Below, one piece after another: positions 7,561-16,426 of a stretch of 34,494 nucleotides of DNA. Every line of letters starts with the position of its first letter. Position 1 is the stretch's first letter. This DNA comes from JBKHHU01 sp046539045 (GTDB taxonomy: Bacteria > Planctomycetota > Phycisphaerae > SM23-33), in the NCBI GenBank assembly GCA_046539045.1, contig JBKHHU010000012.1, positions 1-34,494 on the forward strand, given 5' to 3'. Below the pieces are notes generated by a model. That model did no database searches and was not told the origin of the DNA. It saw only the letters and a program-made list of their open reading frames with translations. Position numbers and translations under genes: made by a program.

Positions 7561-9624
7561 ATGGCAACGCCGAAGACCGTATGGGGCATTGATATAGGGC
7601 AGTCGGCCCTGAAGGCCCTGAAGCTCCGGGGTGTAGACGGCGAGTTGTATGTCGAGGCCTTCGACATCATCGAGCACCCCAAGATCCTCTCCCAGCCCGA
7701 TGCCGATCGTGACCAGTTGATCCGGAACGCTCTGGAGCAGTTCCTCGCCCGCAACAGCGTGGCGGGAACCACTGTTGCGATCTCGGTGCCCGGGCAAAGC
7801 GGGTTCGCCCGTTTCGTAAAACTCCCCCCCGTTGAAACCAAGCGCATTCCGGAAATCGTACGCTTCGAAGCCGAGCAGCAGATCCCCTTCCCCATGGAAG
7901 AGATCATCTGGGACTACCAGACGTTCCAGGACCCCGACAGTCCGGATATCGAACTGGGCCTGTTCGCCATGAAGCGGGATACCATCCGGCAGACCCTCTC
8001 GTTCTACTCCGATCTCGAAGTCGATGTCGACGTAGTCCAGATGGCCCCGCTGGCGCTGTACAACTTCATGGAGTACGACGGGCACACCGCCGAAGAGGGA
8101 GCTACGCTCCTGGTCGACGTCGGAGCGGAGAAAACGGAACTCGCCATCGCCGATCAGGGACGCCTGTGGACGCGTACCATCCAGATCGGCGGAAACAATT
8201 TCACCGAAGCGCTCGTCCGCGCCTTCAAGCTCTCCTTCGCCAAGGCCGAGAAGCTTAAACGCACCGCGGCATCGAGCAAATACGCCCGCCAGATCTTCCA
8301 GGCGATGAGGCCGGTTTTTGCCGACCTCGTGCAGGAAATCCAGCGGTCCATCGGGTTCTACACCTCCACGCACCGCGATACGCGGCTGCAGAAACTCGTC
8401 GGGCTCGGGAATGGCTTCCGCCTGCCCGGTCTGCAGAAGTTCCTGGAGCAGAACCTCAACATCTCGGTCTCGCGGGTGGACAGCTACAACCGGCTGACGC
8501 CCAGCCCCGCCGTCAACGCCCCGAGCTTCAGCGAAAACGTGCTTTCCTTCGCTGTCGCTTACGGACTGGCGCTGCAGGCGCTCGGGCAGACCGCCATCAC
8601 CACCAACCTCCTGCCGACCGAGATCGCCAAGCGGCGCGTCTGGTCCAGAAAGCGTCCGTGGTTCGGTGTGGCTGCAGCCATGCTGGCGATTTTCGCCTTC
8701 CTCCCGACCGTTCGGTCTCACATGGACCTGGCGGCGGTTCCCGAGGATCTGCCGTCGACTGTGGTGGCCGTCAACGAGCAGATGGATTCAAACAACGCGC
8801 GCTATAACCGCCACCGCGGGACCGGCAGAGACTATGAAGAAGAGGCCCGCGAGGCCCTCCAGCTTTACGCCCACCGCACGTTCTGGCCGACCACGCAGTT
8901 GCTGCTGTCCGAAAGCATCGCCCGGGCGGCGCCCGACCTGGCACTGCCCTACGAAGAGCTGAAGCAGAAAGACCGAAGCCGCCGCAGGATTCTCATCATC
9001 GAATCGATGGAAGCGGTCTATCAGCAGGATCTGGTCGGCAAGAGCGATCAGGACGGTGATGACAGTATCCGCGAAGAAGACGAACGCGTCTTCCCCCGCG
9101 GCCGTGGGCGGAGCCAGCGCGGACGTCCGTCGCGAACTACCGAAGGGGCAACCCAACGAGGTTTCCTGGTGACGGTTGTTCTGCGAACCCCCATGTCCGA
9201 GAGGCAGGCGGTTCAGAACCTGATCCAGCCGCTCCGTAACGAACTGGTTAAGCTGGCAGGTGTCTATGAGGCGGACCAACCACGCGAGGAATGGGAAGAA
9301 CCGGGCCAGCCGGACTTCCAGCTCCTCAGCCTGTTGGAATTCCCCCAGCACACCGTGTTGACCGGGGACCGACCCGCGGGAGTGTCCGCTGGAAGCCGGT
9401 ATGGCCGCGAGTATGAAGATGAAAGAGGCGAGCCCGGTTACGTCCAGCCTTCCGGGGATTCCGATCAGCAGGAACAACTGCAGCGGCCGGATCCGTACTT
9501 CCCGACCGAGGAATCTGCCGACGACGTCCGCATTCAGCTGACTTTCAAGGTTGCCGTGACTGGTGATGGCGTGAAATTCATCAGCATCGAGGATCTGGCA
9601 ACCGCCAGTCGTGATCGGCGCTAA
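7561..9624 (+). CDS. PilM-type actin-like ATPase fused to a PilN-like membrane segment
   Basis: The protein has 687 residues; the start at 7561 has AAGGAG six bases upstream. Residues about 5-345 are a PilM fold: WGIDIGQSALKALKL (first phosphate loop), the IPFPMEEIIWDYQ stretch, LLVDVGAEKTELAIA (second phosphate loop) and GLGNGFRLPGLQKFLEQ. In type IV pilus systems cytoplasmic PilM binds the short N-terminal INLLP peptide of PilN. Here NLLPTEIAKRR (from residue 349) follows PilM directly. It leads into a membrane helix (about 366-385) and then a periplasmic region of about 300 residues with an Arg/Gly-rich linker (about 505-535) and a late alpha/beta segment. So PilM and a PilN-like part appear to be one chain. 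It is the first gene of the cluster, 15 bases before the next. It is not certain that the C-terminal half is homologous to PilN beyond the anchor. Confidence 0.88.
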   Translation: MATPKTVWGIDIGQSALKALKLRGVDGELYVEAFDIIEHPKILSQPDADRDQLIRNALEQFLARNSVAGTTVAISVPGQSGFARFVKLPPVETKRIPEIVRFEAEQQIPFPMEEIIWDYQTFQDPDSPDIELGLFAMKRDTIRQTLSFYSDLEVDVDVVQMAPLALYNFMEYDGHTAEEGATLLVDVGAEKTELAIADQGRLWTRTIQIGGNNFTEALVRAFKLSFAKAEKLKRTAASSKYARQIFQAMRPVFADLVQEIQRSIGFYTSTHRDTRLQKLVGLGNGFRLPGLQKFLEQNLNISVSRVDSYNRLTPSPAVNAPSFSENVLSFAVAYGLALQALGQTAITTNLLPTEIAKRRVWSRKRPWFGVAAAMLAIFAFLPTVRSHMDLAAVPEDLPSTVVAVNEQMDSNNARYNRHRGTGRDYEEEAREALQLYAHRTFWPTTQLLLSESIARAAPDLALPYEELKQKDRSRRRILIIESMEAVYQQDLVGKSDQDGDDSIREEDERVFPRGRGRSQRGRPSRTTEGATQRGFLVTVVLRTPMSERQAVQNLIQPLRNELVKLAGVYEADQPREEWEEPGQPDFQLLSLLEFPQHTVLTGDRPAGVSAGSRYGREYEDERGEPGYVQPSGDSDQQEQLQRPDPYFPTEESADDVRIQLTFKVAVTGDGVKFISIEDLATASRDRR

Positions 9625-9639
9625 CAGAGGAGACGCATC

Positions 9640-11112
9640 ATGAAAGCATTAAAAGACCATTTGTTTCTGCTGGTGATGGTCGGCATCGTCCTCGTCGCGG
9701 CCGGTCTTTCCTATGTCCTCAGCGTTGGGGACAAGGTCGAATCGCGTCTCGAAGCCCGCGAGAAGGCCAGCCGCGAACTTGAGAGCCATCTGCGGAACCC
9801 GATCAGCGAAGAGAAGGTCTCAAGCGAAGAAAATTACATCGAGTCTCTGAAGACCCGGGCCCGAACCGTCAAGGAGAACAATCTGGACTTCTCCAGGGCA
9901 TCCTTCGACGTGCTCGAGCTGCCCCTGTACTCGGGTGACTCCGCCGAAGGGAACGTCGATGCATTCCCCATCGATCCGGCCTTGTACCAGCGGTACGCGT
10001 TGTATTACCAGTTCGGGCAGAAGTACAGACAGGCGCTGCAGGAAACGCTGGACAGTCTGGACCCGACTTCCCCACCAGCCCCGGCAGCCATCGAGGCCAG
10101 AGCCCAGGCTCTGGAAGACCAGAAGCTGCTGGATTACCGCCGGAAAACCGGCCGGGAAGCCGGTGACGTCCGGGATCGACCGGACCGGAACGGGGGCCCG
10201 AGCAGGCGCATGGACGATGAGGAAGACTGGGCCCGCAGAAACCTGCGGGAAGACCGGGAGAACGGAAGCGGCAGGACGGATGTCAATGTTGCCGAGCAGA
10301 TCCGTGCTGAGGCCGCCCGCGAAGCCCGTTTGAGCTTGATGAAGGGCAAAGCGCAGGACGGAAAGATCTTCGCCAGTATGGCCGCTCTGCAGCAGGCCTT
10401 CGAGGCGCCGACCACCACTGACGAAGACATCTGGATGGCCCAACTGAACCTGTGGGTGGTACAGGACATCATCCTCGCGATCCAGTCGGCCAATAATGCC
10501 GTTGCCATCACGCTGCCCAAAGACAAGAAAGCCAACGTCATCAATCTTCCGGTCAAGCGACTGGTCGGCATCGAGGTTGAAAGCGATTACTGGTTCGGTG
10601 CCGGTGGCTCGGGAGCTTCCTCCGCGGAAGACGGAATGTTTGAAGACGGTCCTCGAAGAGGTCGCGGGCGCCCGAACGCATCGACCGCCGACCTGCCGAC
10701 GCCCCAGTCCCTCACGCAGAGGCGGACCTCCGAAGACTACGAGATCATCCGCTATACCTTCACGGTGGATATTGACTCAACGAAGCTGTTCGAACTGCAG
10801 AATTCCCTTCTGCAGGAAACGTTCCATACGATCACGAACATCCGCTACGAAGAGATCCCACCGACGCAACGTCAGTTGATGTATTACGGCAGCTCCCCCG
10901 TGCTGCGAGTGACCTATACGGGCGAACTGCTGATGTTGGCCGACTGGACCCGCGGCCAGCTCAACCCGGAACGGGACAGCAGAACCAGACGCCGCAGTGA
11001 CTCTGCCGAGCAGAAGGAATGGAACATCGAACCGCTCATGCCTACGGCAGTGTTGCGCAACAGGTTGAGCAAGGTCCTCAGGCCGGCTGACAGGAAAAGA
11101 CTTGGGCGCTGA
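9640..11112 (+). CDS. Single-pass membrane protein in the PilO position of the pilMN cluster
   Basis: The protein has 490 residues; GAGGAG precedes the ATG. It has a short cytoplasmic N-terminus, one membrane helix (about residues 7-28) and a coiled-coil-like charged segment (about 30-75). A long periplasmic part with an Arg/Asp-rich low-complexity stretch (about 165-220) follows. The last third (about 345-455) has alternating hydrophobic strands (IIRYTFTVDIDSTKLFELQNSL and VLRVTYTGELLML), which resemble the ferredoxin-like domain of PilO/GspM proteins. Position, topology and fold pattern suggest a PilO-like partner of the PilM-PilN protein. It is much longer than PilO (about 200 residues), and no direct family match is recognised. 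It lies 15 bases after the fusion gene. Confidence 0.7.
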   Translation: MKALKDHLFLLVMVGIVLVAAGLSYVLSVGDKVESRLEAREKASRELESHLRNPISEEKVSSEENYIESLKTRARTVKENNLDFSRASFDVLELPLYSGDSAEGNVDAFPIDPALYQRYALYYQFGQKYRQALQETLDSLDPTSPPAPAAIEARAQALEDQKLLDYRRKTGREAGDVRDRPDRNGGPSRRMDDEEDWARRNLREDRENGSGRTDVNVAEQIRAEAAREARLSLMKGKAQDGKIFASMAALQQAFEAPTTTDEDIWMAQLNLWVVQDIILAIQSANNAVAITLPKDKKANVINLPVKRLVGIEVESDYWFGAGGSGASSAEDGMFEDGPRRGRGRPNASTADLPTPQSLTQRRTSEDYEIIRYTFTVDIDSTKLFELQNSLLQETFHTITNIRYEEIPPTQRQLMYYGSSPVLRVTYTGELLMLADWTRGQLNPERDSRTRRRSDSAEQKEWNIEPLMPTAVLRNRLSKVLRPADRKRLGR

Positions 11113-11200
11113 CGGTCCGGTGCCGTCAAGAACCCTTTGCAGTATGATACCCGCCCGGGCTCACGGGCCTGAGTGGCACAGATAGCGGGAGGTAGGAACC

Positions 11201-12976
11201 ATGGCAAAATCCGGACAGACCAGTTGGTTCGAACAGAACGTAGAGAAGATCGCCGTCGGCGTTTGTCTTCTGTTGCTGGCGATCGGTTTGGTGTACTGGA
11301 TCCCGGGTTCGCCCCGGGAACTTGAGGTGACCGGCGCTCCCAATGGCGCGGCCCCCGATGAGGTCGACGAGGCCTTGCGTGTCGGGGCCAAGCGGGTGAC
11401 CGACGCTGCGGCCAACCAGAAGGTCGTCGAACGCGACGTGCCGATGTGGGAAAATGAGCGAGAGCGCCTCGCTCGCGCTCAGGAACTGACGGGCGCAGCA
11501 CACACTACGGCACTGGCCGTCAGGGCCGAGCCCATCGAGGTGGAAGGTTCCGAGATCAATATTCCGGACCGCATGCTGCTGACCGTATCGCAGATCGCCA
11601 AGCTGATCCCCAAGCCGACCCAGACGCATACGACGGCCCAGACGGTCCTGCCGATCAAGCAGGATGCGACAGATACGAATCTCGCGGTCGCGGCCAGCGC
11701 CTTCCCCTGGGAGACGCTCCATACCAAATGGAACAACCTGCTGGACGACTACGGCGCGCGTATGAACGAACCGGTTACCCCGGTGGCCGTGGAAGTGCAG
11801 ATGCAGGTCCGCGAGGAAGGCGGGCAGTGGTCCGAGGCCCGGGAGATCGAGCCGTACCGGCTGCCTATCCTCGACCGGAGCGGCCAAGAGACGAAGCTCC
11901 CGACCCCCGAGCAACTGGCCCAGCTGGACGACGAACAGCGCGAAGCGGCCGTCCGCCTGCTCCGCAACAATATCGAATACATTCTGGAGCCCACGTCCGA
12001 GGGATTCTACTGGCCTCCGGACCGGCAGCTGACCATCGCCAACTTCCTGCCCGAGAACCCGATCAGCAAGGCGGCAATGGAAGAAGGAGCCGAGGCCGAA
12101 GAGGGCGGACGCCTTGATGCCCGGCGTCGACTGATGGAAGAGGAGGAAGAATTCCGTCGTCCCCGCCCGCGCGAATTCATGGAAGAGGAAGACGGCAGGC
12201 GGTTCCGGGAATTCGAAGATGAGGAAGATTTTGACCGACGCCGCCCGTCTCGGCGACGGACCACCCCGCGTCCGCAGCCTCGACGCGTGGTCACCCCCGT
12301 TGAACCCCTGCCGGCACCCGAGGCCAAGCCGGTCCCGCGCCTCAGCGAGCAGATTCGTCAGGGCAAGGTCCTGTTCTGGGCGATGCACACGGACGTCAAA
12401 TCCGGAAAGCAGTATCGCTACCGGATGCGACTGGTGTTTATCAATCCGCTGCTCGGACAGATGCGGATTGCCCAGACGGCCGAGGACGCCCGGAAAGTGA
12501 CCGTGCGGAGTCCTTGGAGCGACTGGTCGAATGCCACAGCCGTGCCGAAGATGATCGAGTTCTTCGTCACCGGGAGAAACCCCGCAGGCAACCAGGTGGC
12601 TGTGAGCGTCTTCACCCGGCGGCTGGGTCAGTGGATCCGTCAGCGGTTCCTCGTCCGGGCCGGGGAATCCATCGGTGAGCAGGCTCAGGTGGAGGTATTC
12701 AACCCGGTTCTCGGGAAAGTCGTCCCCATGGAAGTGGATTTTTCGACCGGTGCTACTGCCGTCGAATTCGATTTCCTGAAGAAGTACGTCACTGAAAACC
12801 AGATCGCCCGCGAGTCGGTCGAGATGATCTACCTGACCGGCGATAGCGAACTGGAAACGCGGATCAAGGATGTCGACGAGCAGTCGGAGCGGTATCGGAG
12901 ACTGCTCAAGCAGGCCAAGGCGTCCGAACAGCAGGCTGCGGGCATCCAAGCCGCCGCAGCCGACGGTGAACGGTGA
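11201..12976 (+). CDS. Single-pass membrane protein with acidic/Arg low-complexity region, PilP position
   Basis: The protein has 591 residues; GGAGGTAGGA precedes the ATG. It has a short N-terminal cytoplasmic part, one membrane helix (about residues 17-35) and a large periplasmic region. Residues about 290-370 are an extreme low-complexity zone of alternating Glu/Asp runs and Arg clusters, ending in a Pro/Arg segment. The C-terminal 210 residues look folded, with strand-rich stretches (YRYRMRLVFINPLLGQ and MIEFFVTGRN). No lipobox is present, unlike PilP. By position between the PilO-like gene and the secretin it may link the inner-membrane assembly to the secretin, the job of PilP/GspC. This is inference from order only. 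The function is otherwise unknown. Confidence 0.65.
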   Translation: MAKSGQTSWFEQNVEKIAVGVCLLLLAIGLVYWIPGSPRELEVTGAPNGAAPDEVDEALRVGAKRVTDAAANQKVVERDVPMWENERERLARAQELTGAAHTTALAVRAEPIEVEGSEINIPDRMLLTVSQIAKLIPKPTQTHTTAQTVLPIKQDATDTNLAVAASAFPWETLHTKWNNLLDDYGARMNEPVTPVAVEVQMQVREEGGQWSEAREIEPYRLPILDRSGQETKLPTPEQLAQLDDEQREAAVRLLRNNIEYILEPTSEGFYWPPDRQLTIANFLPENPISKAAMEEGAEAEEGGRLDARRRLMEEEEEFRRPRPREFMEEEDGRRFREFEDEEDFDRRRPSRRRTTPRPQPRRVVTPVEPLPAPEAKPVPRLSEQIRQGKVLFWAMHTDVKSGKQYRYRMRLVFINPLLGQMRIAQTAEDARKVTVRSPWSDWSNATAVPKMIEFFVTGRNPAGNQVAVSVFTRRLGQWIRQRFLVRAGESIGEQAQVEVFNPVLGKVVPMEVDFSTGATAVEFDFLKKYVTENQIARESVEMIYLTGDSELETRIKDVDEQSERYRRLLKQAKASEQQAAGIQAAAADGER

Positions 12977-13008
12977 CCTGCGGAGCGAATTTTGTCTTGC
13001 GTCGAAGA

Positions 13009-13049
13009 CGGGCGTGCCGTATTCTTTCGGACCAGCAGCGGCACGCCCG
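13009..13049 (+). terminator. Strong hairpin between the PilP-position gene and the secretin
   Basis: CGGGCGTGCCG (13009-13019) and CGGCACGCCCG (13039-13049) form a perfect 11-bp stem with a 19-base loop. A second small stem, GTGTAT/ATACAC (13054-13059 with 13070-13075), is followed by TTTTT at about 13082-13086. The hairpin could end or attenuate the upstream transcript, or stabilise a processed end, so secretin levels may be set separately. Confidence 0.4.
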
Positions 13050-13238
13050 CTGTGTGTATTCATCCATTCATACACGAAGCAATTTTTCAGACCTGGAAAA
13101 CGATTTCACTTAAGACGGTGGAAAAGCCATTTGCGGCACTGTCCAAGCGGGTGTCGCGGCTCCGCCCGAAAGTAACGGTTTGTTGTCGTTGCCGACGGGA
13201 GCGGCTTTTCGGTCCTGCCTTGTGAAAGGAGTGTTGCT

Positions 13239-16200
13239 GTGGGTACTCTTCGCCGAACACTTTGCCTGGCCCTGCCTTTGCTGATCGTACTGGTGGCCGG
13301 TTCATCGGTCTTCGCTCAGGAGGCGGGAACAGACCAGGCCAAGGCCCTCTTAGAAGAAGGTCAGGCCCAATACGAGGCCATGAACTTCGCGGCCGCCAAA
13401 GCAACCCTGCTGAGGGTTGACAAGAAGAACCTTTCTGAAGCGGAAAAGCAGAAGCTCGGCTCGCTGTTGTCTCAGGTGGACACGGCGATCCGGAAGCAGG
13501 CTGCGGCCATGCGTGCCTATCAGGATGCCGATGAGGCATTGAAGAAGGGCGATCTGGCTGCTGCTAAGAAAGGCTATCAGACCGCTGTGTCCAGCGAGTT
13601 CCTCCGCGAGGAGATGCGCCAGGACGCCGCGGCTCAACTGAAGCTGGTCAACAGGAGGATGGGTGCCAAGAACGCAGCAGACGCTGCCGAGGCGGATAAC
13701 GCGCCCGAAGACGATGCCCCTGCCGCCACTTCCGAGGACGCCTCTGCCTCCACCGCCGAGGACAACAAGAAGTCCAACACGCCCCCGGAAGACGATTCTC
13801 AGACTCCCCGTGCCATCGAGCAGCTTGAGGCCGAAAGCAAGAAGAAGGCCGCCGAGTATATGGAGCAGGGTGAGAAGGCGCTGGACAACCGGAACTTCGA
13901 ACAGGCTGTGGACTATCTGAGCCGCGCCCGCGCTCTCGGTGCCGACCCGGACAAGACCGTCCGCCTGCTGCGGATGGCCGAGCAGTCACTGAGGACATAC
14001 TCCGAAGCATCTGCCCTGACCCGTCTGGAGATCTACCGACGGTTGCAGGAGCAGATCGCCAGAGTCGAGTTCCAGCAGGATGTGTCTCAAGCTCGCGCGG
14101 CCCTCGTGGAAGCCGACAACATCAACGATTTCGATGCGGCCGAGAGCTCCGTTGCCAACGCCCAGGACGTGCTGGAGCGAAACAAGGCCTACTTCTCGTC
14201 GGATAGCTACACCAAGCTGCAGAAGGAAACCGAGCAACTGCTGAGCCGGATCGAAGACCGCCGACAGGCGTGGGAACGCCAGCGAGTGGCCGAGCAGATG
14301 CGCCAGGTTGACATCGCCCAAGAGCGCCGCAGCACGATCGAGCGTCGCCAGCGGCAGGAGAAGCTCAGCAAACTCCGTTCCCAGGCCCGCGAACTGCAGG
14401 CCGAGCACAAATACGAGCAGGCGCTGGATGTTCTGCAGCAGATCATCGAACTGGACCCGGATGACCAGTGGGCACGCGGGCAGGCTGAACTGCTGGAGAA
14501 TTTCGCGAGCCTGCGGACCGAGCGGTCGCTGGTGATGCAGCGCAAACGGGAGATGAAGAAGCAGTTCCTCTACATCCGCGAAGAAGAGATCCCGTGGTAC
14601 GATCTCATCAAGTACCCCAAAGACTGGGAAGAGCTGACCATCCGCCGTCGCGGTATGGAAGCGGCCGCCACGACCGAGTCCGAAGTCAACCGCGAGACCC
14701 GGCAGAAGCTCAACAAGCGGATTCCGCAGTTGAACTTCGACGGGATTGCCTTCAAGGACGTCATCGACTTCCTGCGGGATGTGTCCGGTGTGAACATCTA
14801 CGTCAAATGGACGATGCTGCAGAACGCGGGCATCGACCAGGACACGGAGGTGACGGTCAACCTGCGTGACATCACGCTGGAAAAGGCGCTCCGCACCATT
14901 CTGGACGACATCGGCGGGATCGTTACCCCGCTGAGCTACATCATCGACGACGGCGTGATCGAGATCTCCACGGCAGAGGATCTTCGCCAGAATACCGTGA
15001 CACGCGTCTACGACATTCGCGACCTGATCTTCCGCGTGCCGAACTTCACCGGACCGCGAATTGATCTGGACCAGACTACCGTCGGTACCGACACTGATGA
15101 CGATGACGATGACAACGGGCTCTTCGGCAATGACGATGATGACGATGACGACGACAACAATGGCGAAGAGAATATGCCCAGCCGTTCGGAGTTGATCCAG
15201 GGCATCACCGAAGTTATCACCAACACGATCGATCGGGATTCCTGGCCGGACCGCGGCGACACCGGTGCCGTTGAGGAACTCCACGGTCAGCTGATCATTA
15301 CGCAGACCCCGGAGAACCACGAGAAGATTCAGCAGCTCATTAGCCAGCTCCGCGAAGCCCGTGCCCTGCAGATATCGATCGAAACCCGGTTCATCTCGGT
15401 CAACACCGGCTTCCTTAACGACATCGGTATGGATCTGGACGTGTACTTCAACATCGGCTCGCGTCTCGGCAGCTCCGAGTCGACCGACCCCTGGACCGGG
15501 GACACGGTTCCCGGTACCGACGGCGAGAGTGGCTGGGGTACAGGACCTGCCGGTTCGGACAATTACACGCCGATTCCGGTTCGTAATACCGCCGAGGATT
15601 TCGGTCGGGCTCTGGGGCGGACCACAGGCGTGCCGGGCGGGATTAGGGTGGACAACCCGGCGCTGAGCTTGGGCGGGACCTTCCTGGACGACGTGCAGGT
15701 GGACTTCCTGCTGCGTGCCACGCAGGCCCACCAGATGACCCGCACGCTGACGGCTCCCCGCCTGACGCTGTTCAACGGTCAGCGGGCCTATGTCACCGTC
15801 GGTGAGCAGCAGGCATATGTGGCAGGATACGAGCCGATTGTTACCGAAAACGCCACGGCCGTCCAGCCGATCATCGGCTTTGTGCCTTCCGGTACGACGA
15901 TGGACGTCGAGGCGACCGTTTCGGCCGATCGACGCTACGTGACCATGACCGTGCGGCCGCAGATTTCACAACTCGATGGCGCAATCCCGACGATCGACAC
16001 GCCTTCGGGCCCGGTCGGGCTGCCGACGGTGACTGTGCAGGATCTGCAGACGACCGTGAACGTCCCGGACGGCGGTACACTCTTGCTGGGCGGGCAGAAC
16101 CGGTCCGGCGAGGTCGAGCGGGAGATGGGTGTTCCGATCCTCAGCAAGATTCCGGTCCTGAACCGCCTGACCACCAACCGTGGTAAGATTCGCGACGAAT

Positions 16201-16316
16201 CGACGCTGTTGATCCTGGTCCGTCCGAAGATCATTATCCAGCACGAGGAAGAGGGCAGGCAGTTCCCGTCCCTGGACGTCGGAAACCTGATGGAAGCTCC
16301 GGCTCGAACACGGTAG
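13239..16316 (+). CDS. Secretin (type II/IV pilus family outer-membrane channel) with TPR-rich N-terminus
   Basis: The protein has 1025 residues and a GTG start, with AAAGGAG about 8 bases upstream. A Sec signal peptide (about 1-28, ending VFAQ) is followed by TPR-like helical repeats (about 35-120, 195-260 and 380-440) with Ala/Glu-rich linkers. A small secretin N-type domain with LNFDGIAFKDVIDFLRDVSG and TLEKALRTILDDIGG follows (about 490-590). A loop with two aspartate runs lies at about 618-641. The secretin barrel domain (about 800-1000) shows VPDGGTLLLGG and VPILSKIPVLNRL near the end. Secretins form the gated outer-membrane pore for type IV pili or type II secretion. It closes the cluster with the PilM-PilN protein, but no ATPase, platform protein or prepilin peptidase is nearby. 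Whether it serves pili or secretion cannot be told. Confidence 0.92.
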   Translation: MGTLRRTLCLALPLLIVLVAGSSVFAQEAGTDQAKALLEEGQAQYEAMNFAAAKATLLRVDKKNLSEAEKQKLGSLLSQVDTAIRKQAAAMRAYQDADEALKKGDLAAAKKGYQTAVSSEFLREEMRQDAAAQLKLVNRRMGAKNAADAAEADNAPEDDAPAATSEDASASTAEDNKKSNTPPEDDSQTPRAIEQLEAESKKKAAEYMEQGEKALDNRNFEQAVDYLSRARALGADPDKTVRLLRMAEQSLRTYSEASALTRLEIYRRLQEQIARVEFQQDVSQARAALVEADNINDFDAAESSVANAQDVLERNKAYFSSDSYTKLQKETEQLLSRIEDRRQAWERQRVAEQMRQVDIAQERRSTIERRQRQEKLSKLRSQARELQAEHKYEQALDVLQQIIELDPDDQWARGQAELLENFASLRTERSLVMQRKREMKKQFLYIREEEIPWYDLIKYPKDWEELTIRRRGMEAAATTESEVNRETRQKLNKRIPQLNFDGIAFKDVIDFLRDVSGVNIYVKWTMLQNAGIDQDTEVTVNLRDITLEKALRTILDDIGGIVTPLSYIIDDGVIEISTAEDLRQNTVTRVYDIRDLIFRVPNFTGPRIDLDQTTVGTDTDDDDDDNGLFGNDDDDDDDDNNGEENMPSRSELIQGITEVITNTIDRDSWPDRGDTGAVEELHGQLIITQTPENHEKIQQLISQLREARALQISIETRFISVNTGFLNDIGMDLDVYFNIGSRLGSSESTDPWTGDTVPGTDGESGWGTGPAGSDNYTPIPVRNTAEDFGRALGRTTGVPGGIRVDNPALSLGGTFLDDVQVDFLLRATQAHQMTRTLTAPRLTLFNGQRAYVTVGEQQAYVAGYEPIVTENATAVQPIIGFVPSGTTMDVEATVSADRRYVTMTVRPQISQLDGAIPTIDTPSGPVGLPTVTVQDLQTTVNVPDGGTLLLGGQNRSGEVEREMGVPILSKIPVLNRLTTNRGKIRDESTLLILVRPKIIIQHEEEGRQFPSLDVGNLMEAPARTR
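15090..15162 (+). repeat. GAY-repeat tract coding two aspartate runs in the secretin
   Basis: The tract is mostly GAT/GAC codons and encodes two Asp runs of six and eight residues with a short NGLFGN spacer. The mixed GAT and GAC use means it is not a perfect microsatellite, which suggests the acidic residues are kept by selection. It lies in an inserted loop between the secretin N-type domains. Confidence 0.75.
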
Positions 16317-16337
16317 CCCCTTTTCCGGAACGTATCG

Positions 16338-16374
16338 ACAGGCCGCGTGTCTCATTGGTAGACACGCGGCCTGT
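16338..16374 (+). terminator. Strong intrinsic terminator after the secretin
   Basis: A 15-bp perfect stem is formed by ACAGGCCGCGTGTCT (16338-16352) and AGACACGCGGCCTGT (16360-16374), with a 7-base loop and TT after it. It starts 21 bases past the secretin stop and is the clearest terminator in the window. It closes the cluster that begins at 7561. Confidence 0.85.
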
Positions 16375-16426
16375 TTGCTATGATGGGTCACGCGGAACCG
16401 GAAAGAATGGAATTCAGGAGATGGAC

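Noticed and set aside
8788..9624. A separate pilN gene start within the PilM C-terminal half
   Set aside because: There is no ribosome site and ATG at the NLLP segment, and the frame is continuous from 7561, so one fused chain is the simpler reading.
11126..13075. Minus-strand open frame of 649 codons opposite the PilP-position gene
   Set aside because: It has no signal, domain or start site. The plus-strand frame has a ribosome site, a membrane helix and fits the operon.
13986..15731. Minus-strand open frame of 581 codons opposite the secretin, with Val/Ile runs
   Set aside because: The Val/Ile runs are simply the antisense reading of the GAY aspartate tract. The secretin on the plus strand is certain.
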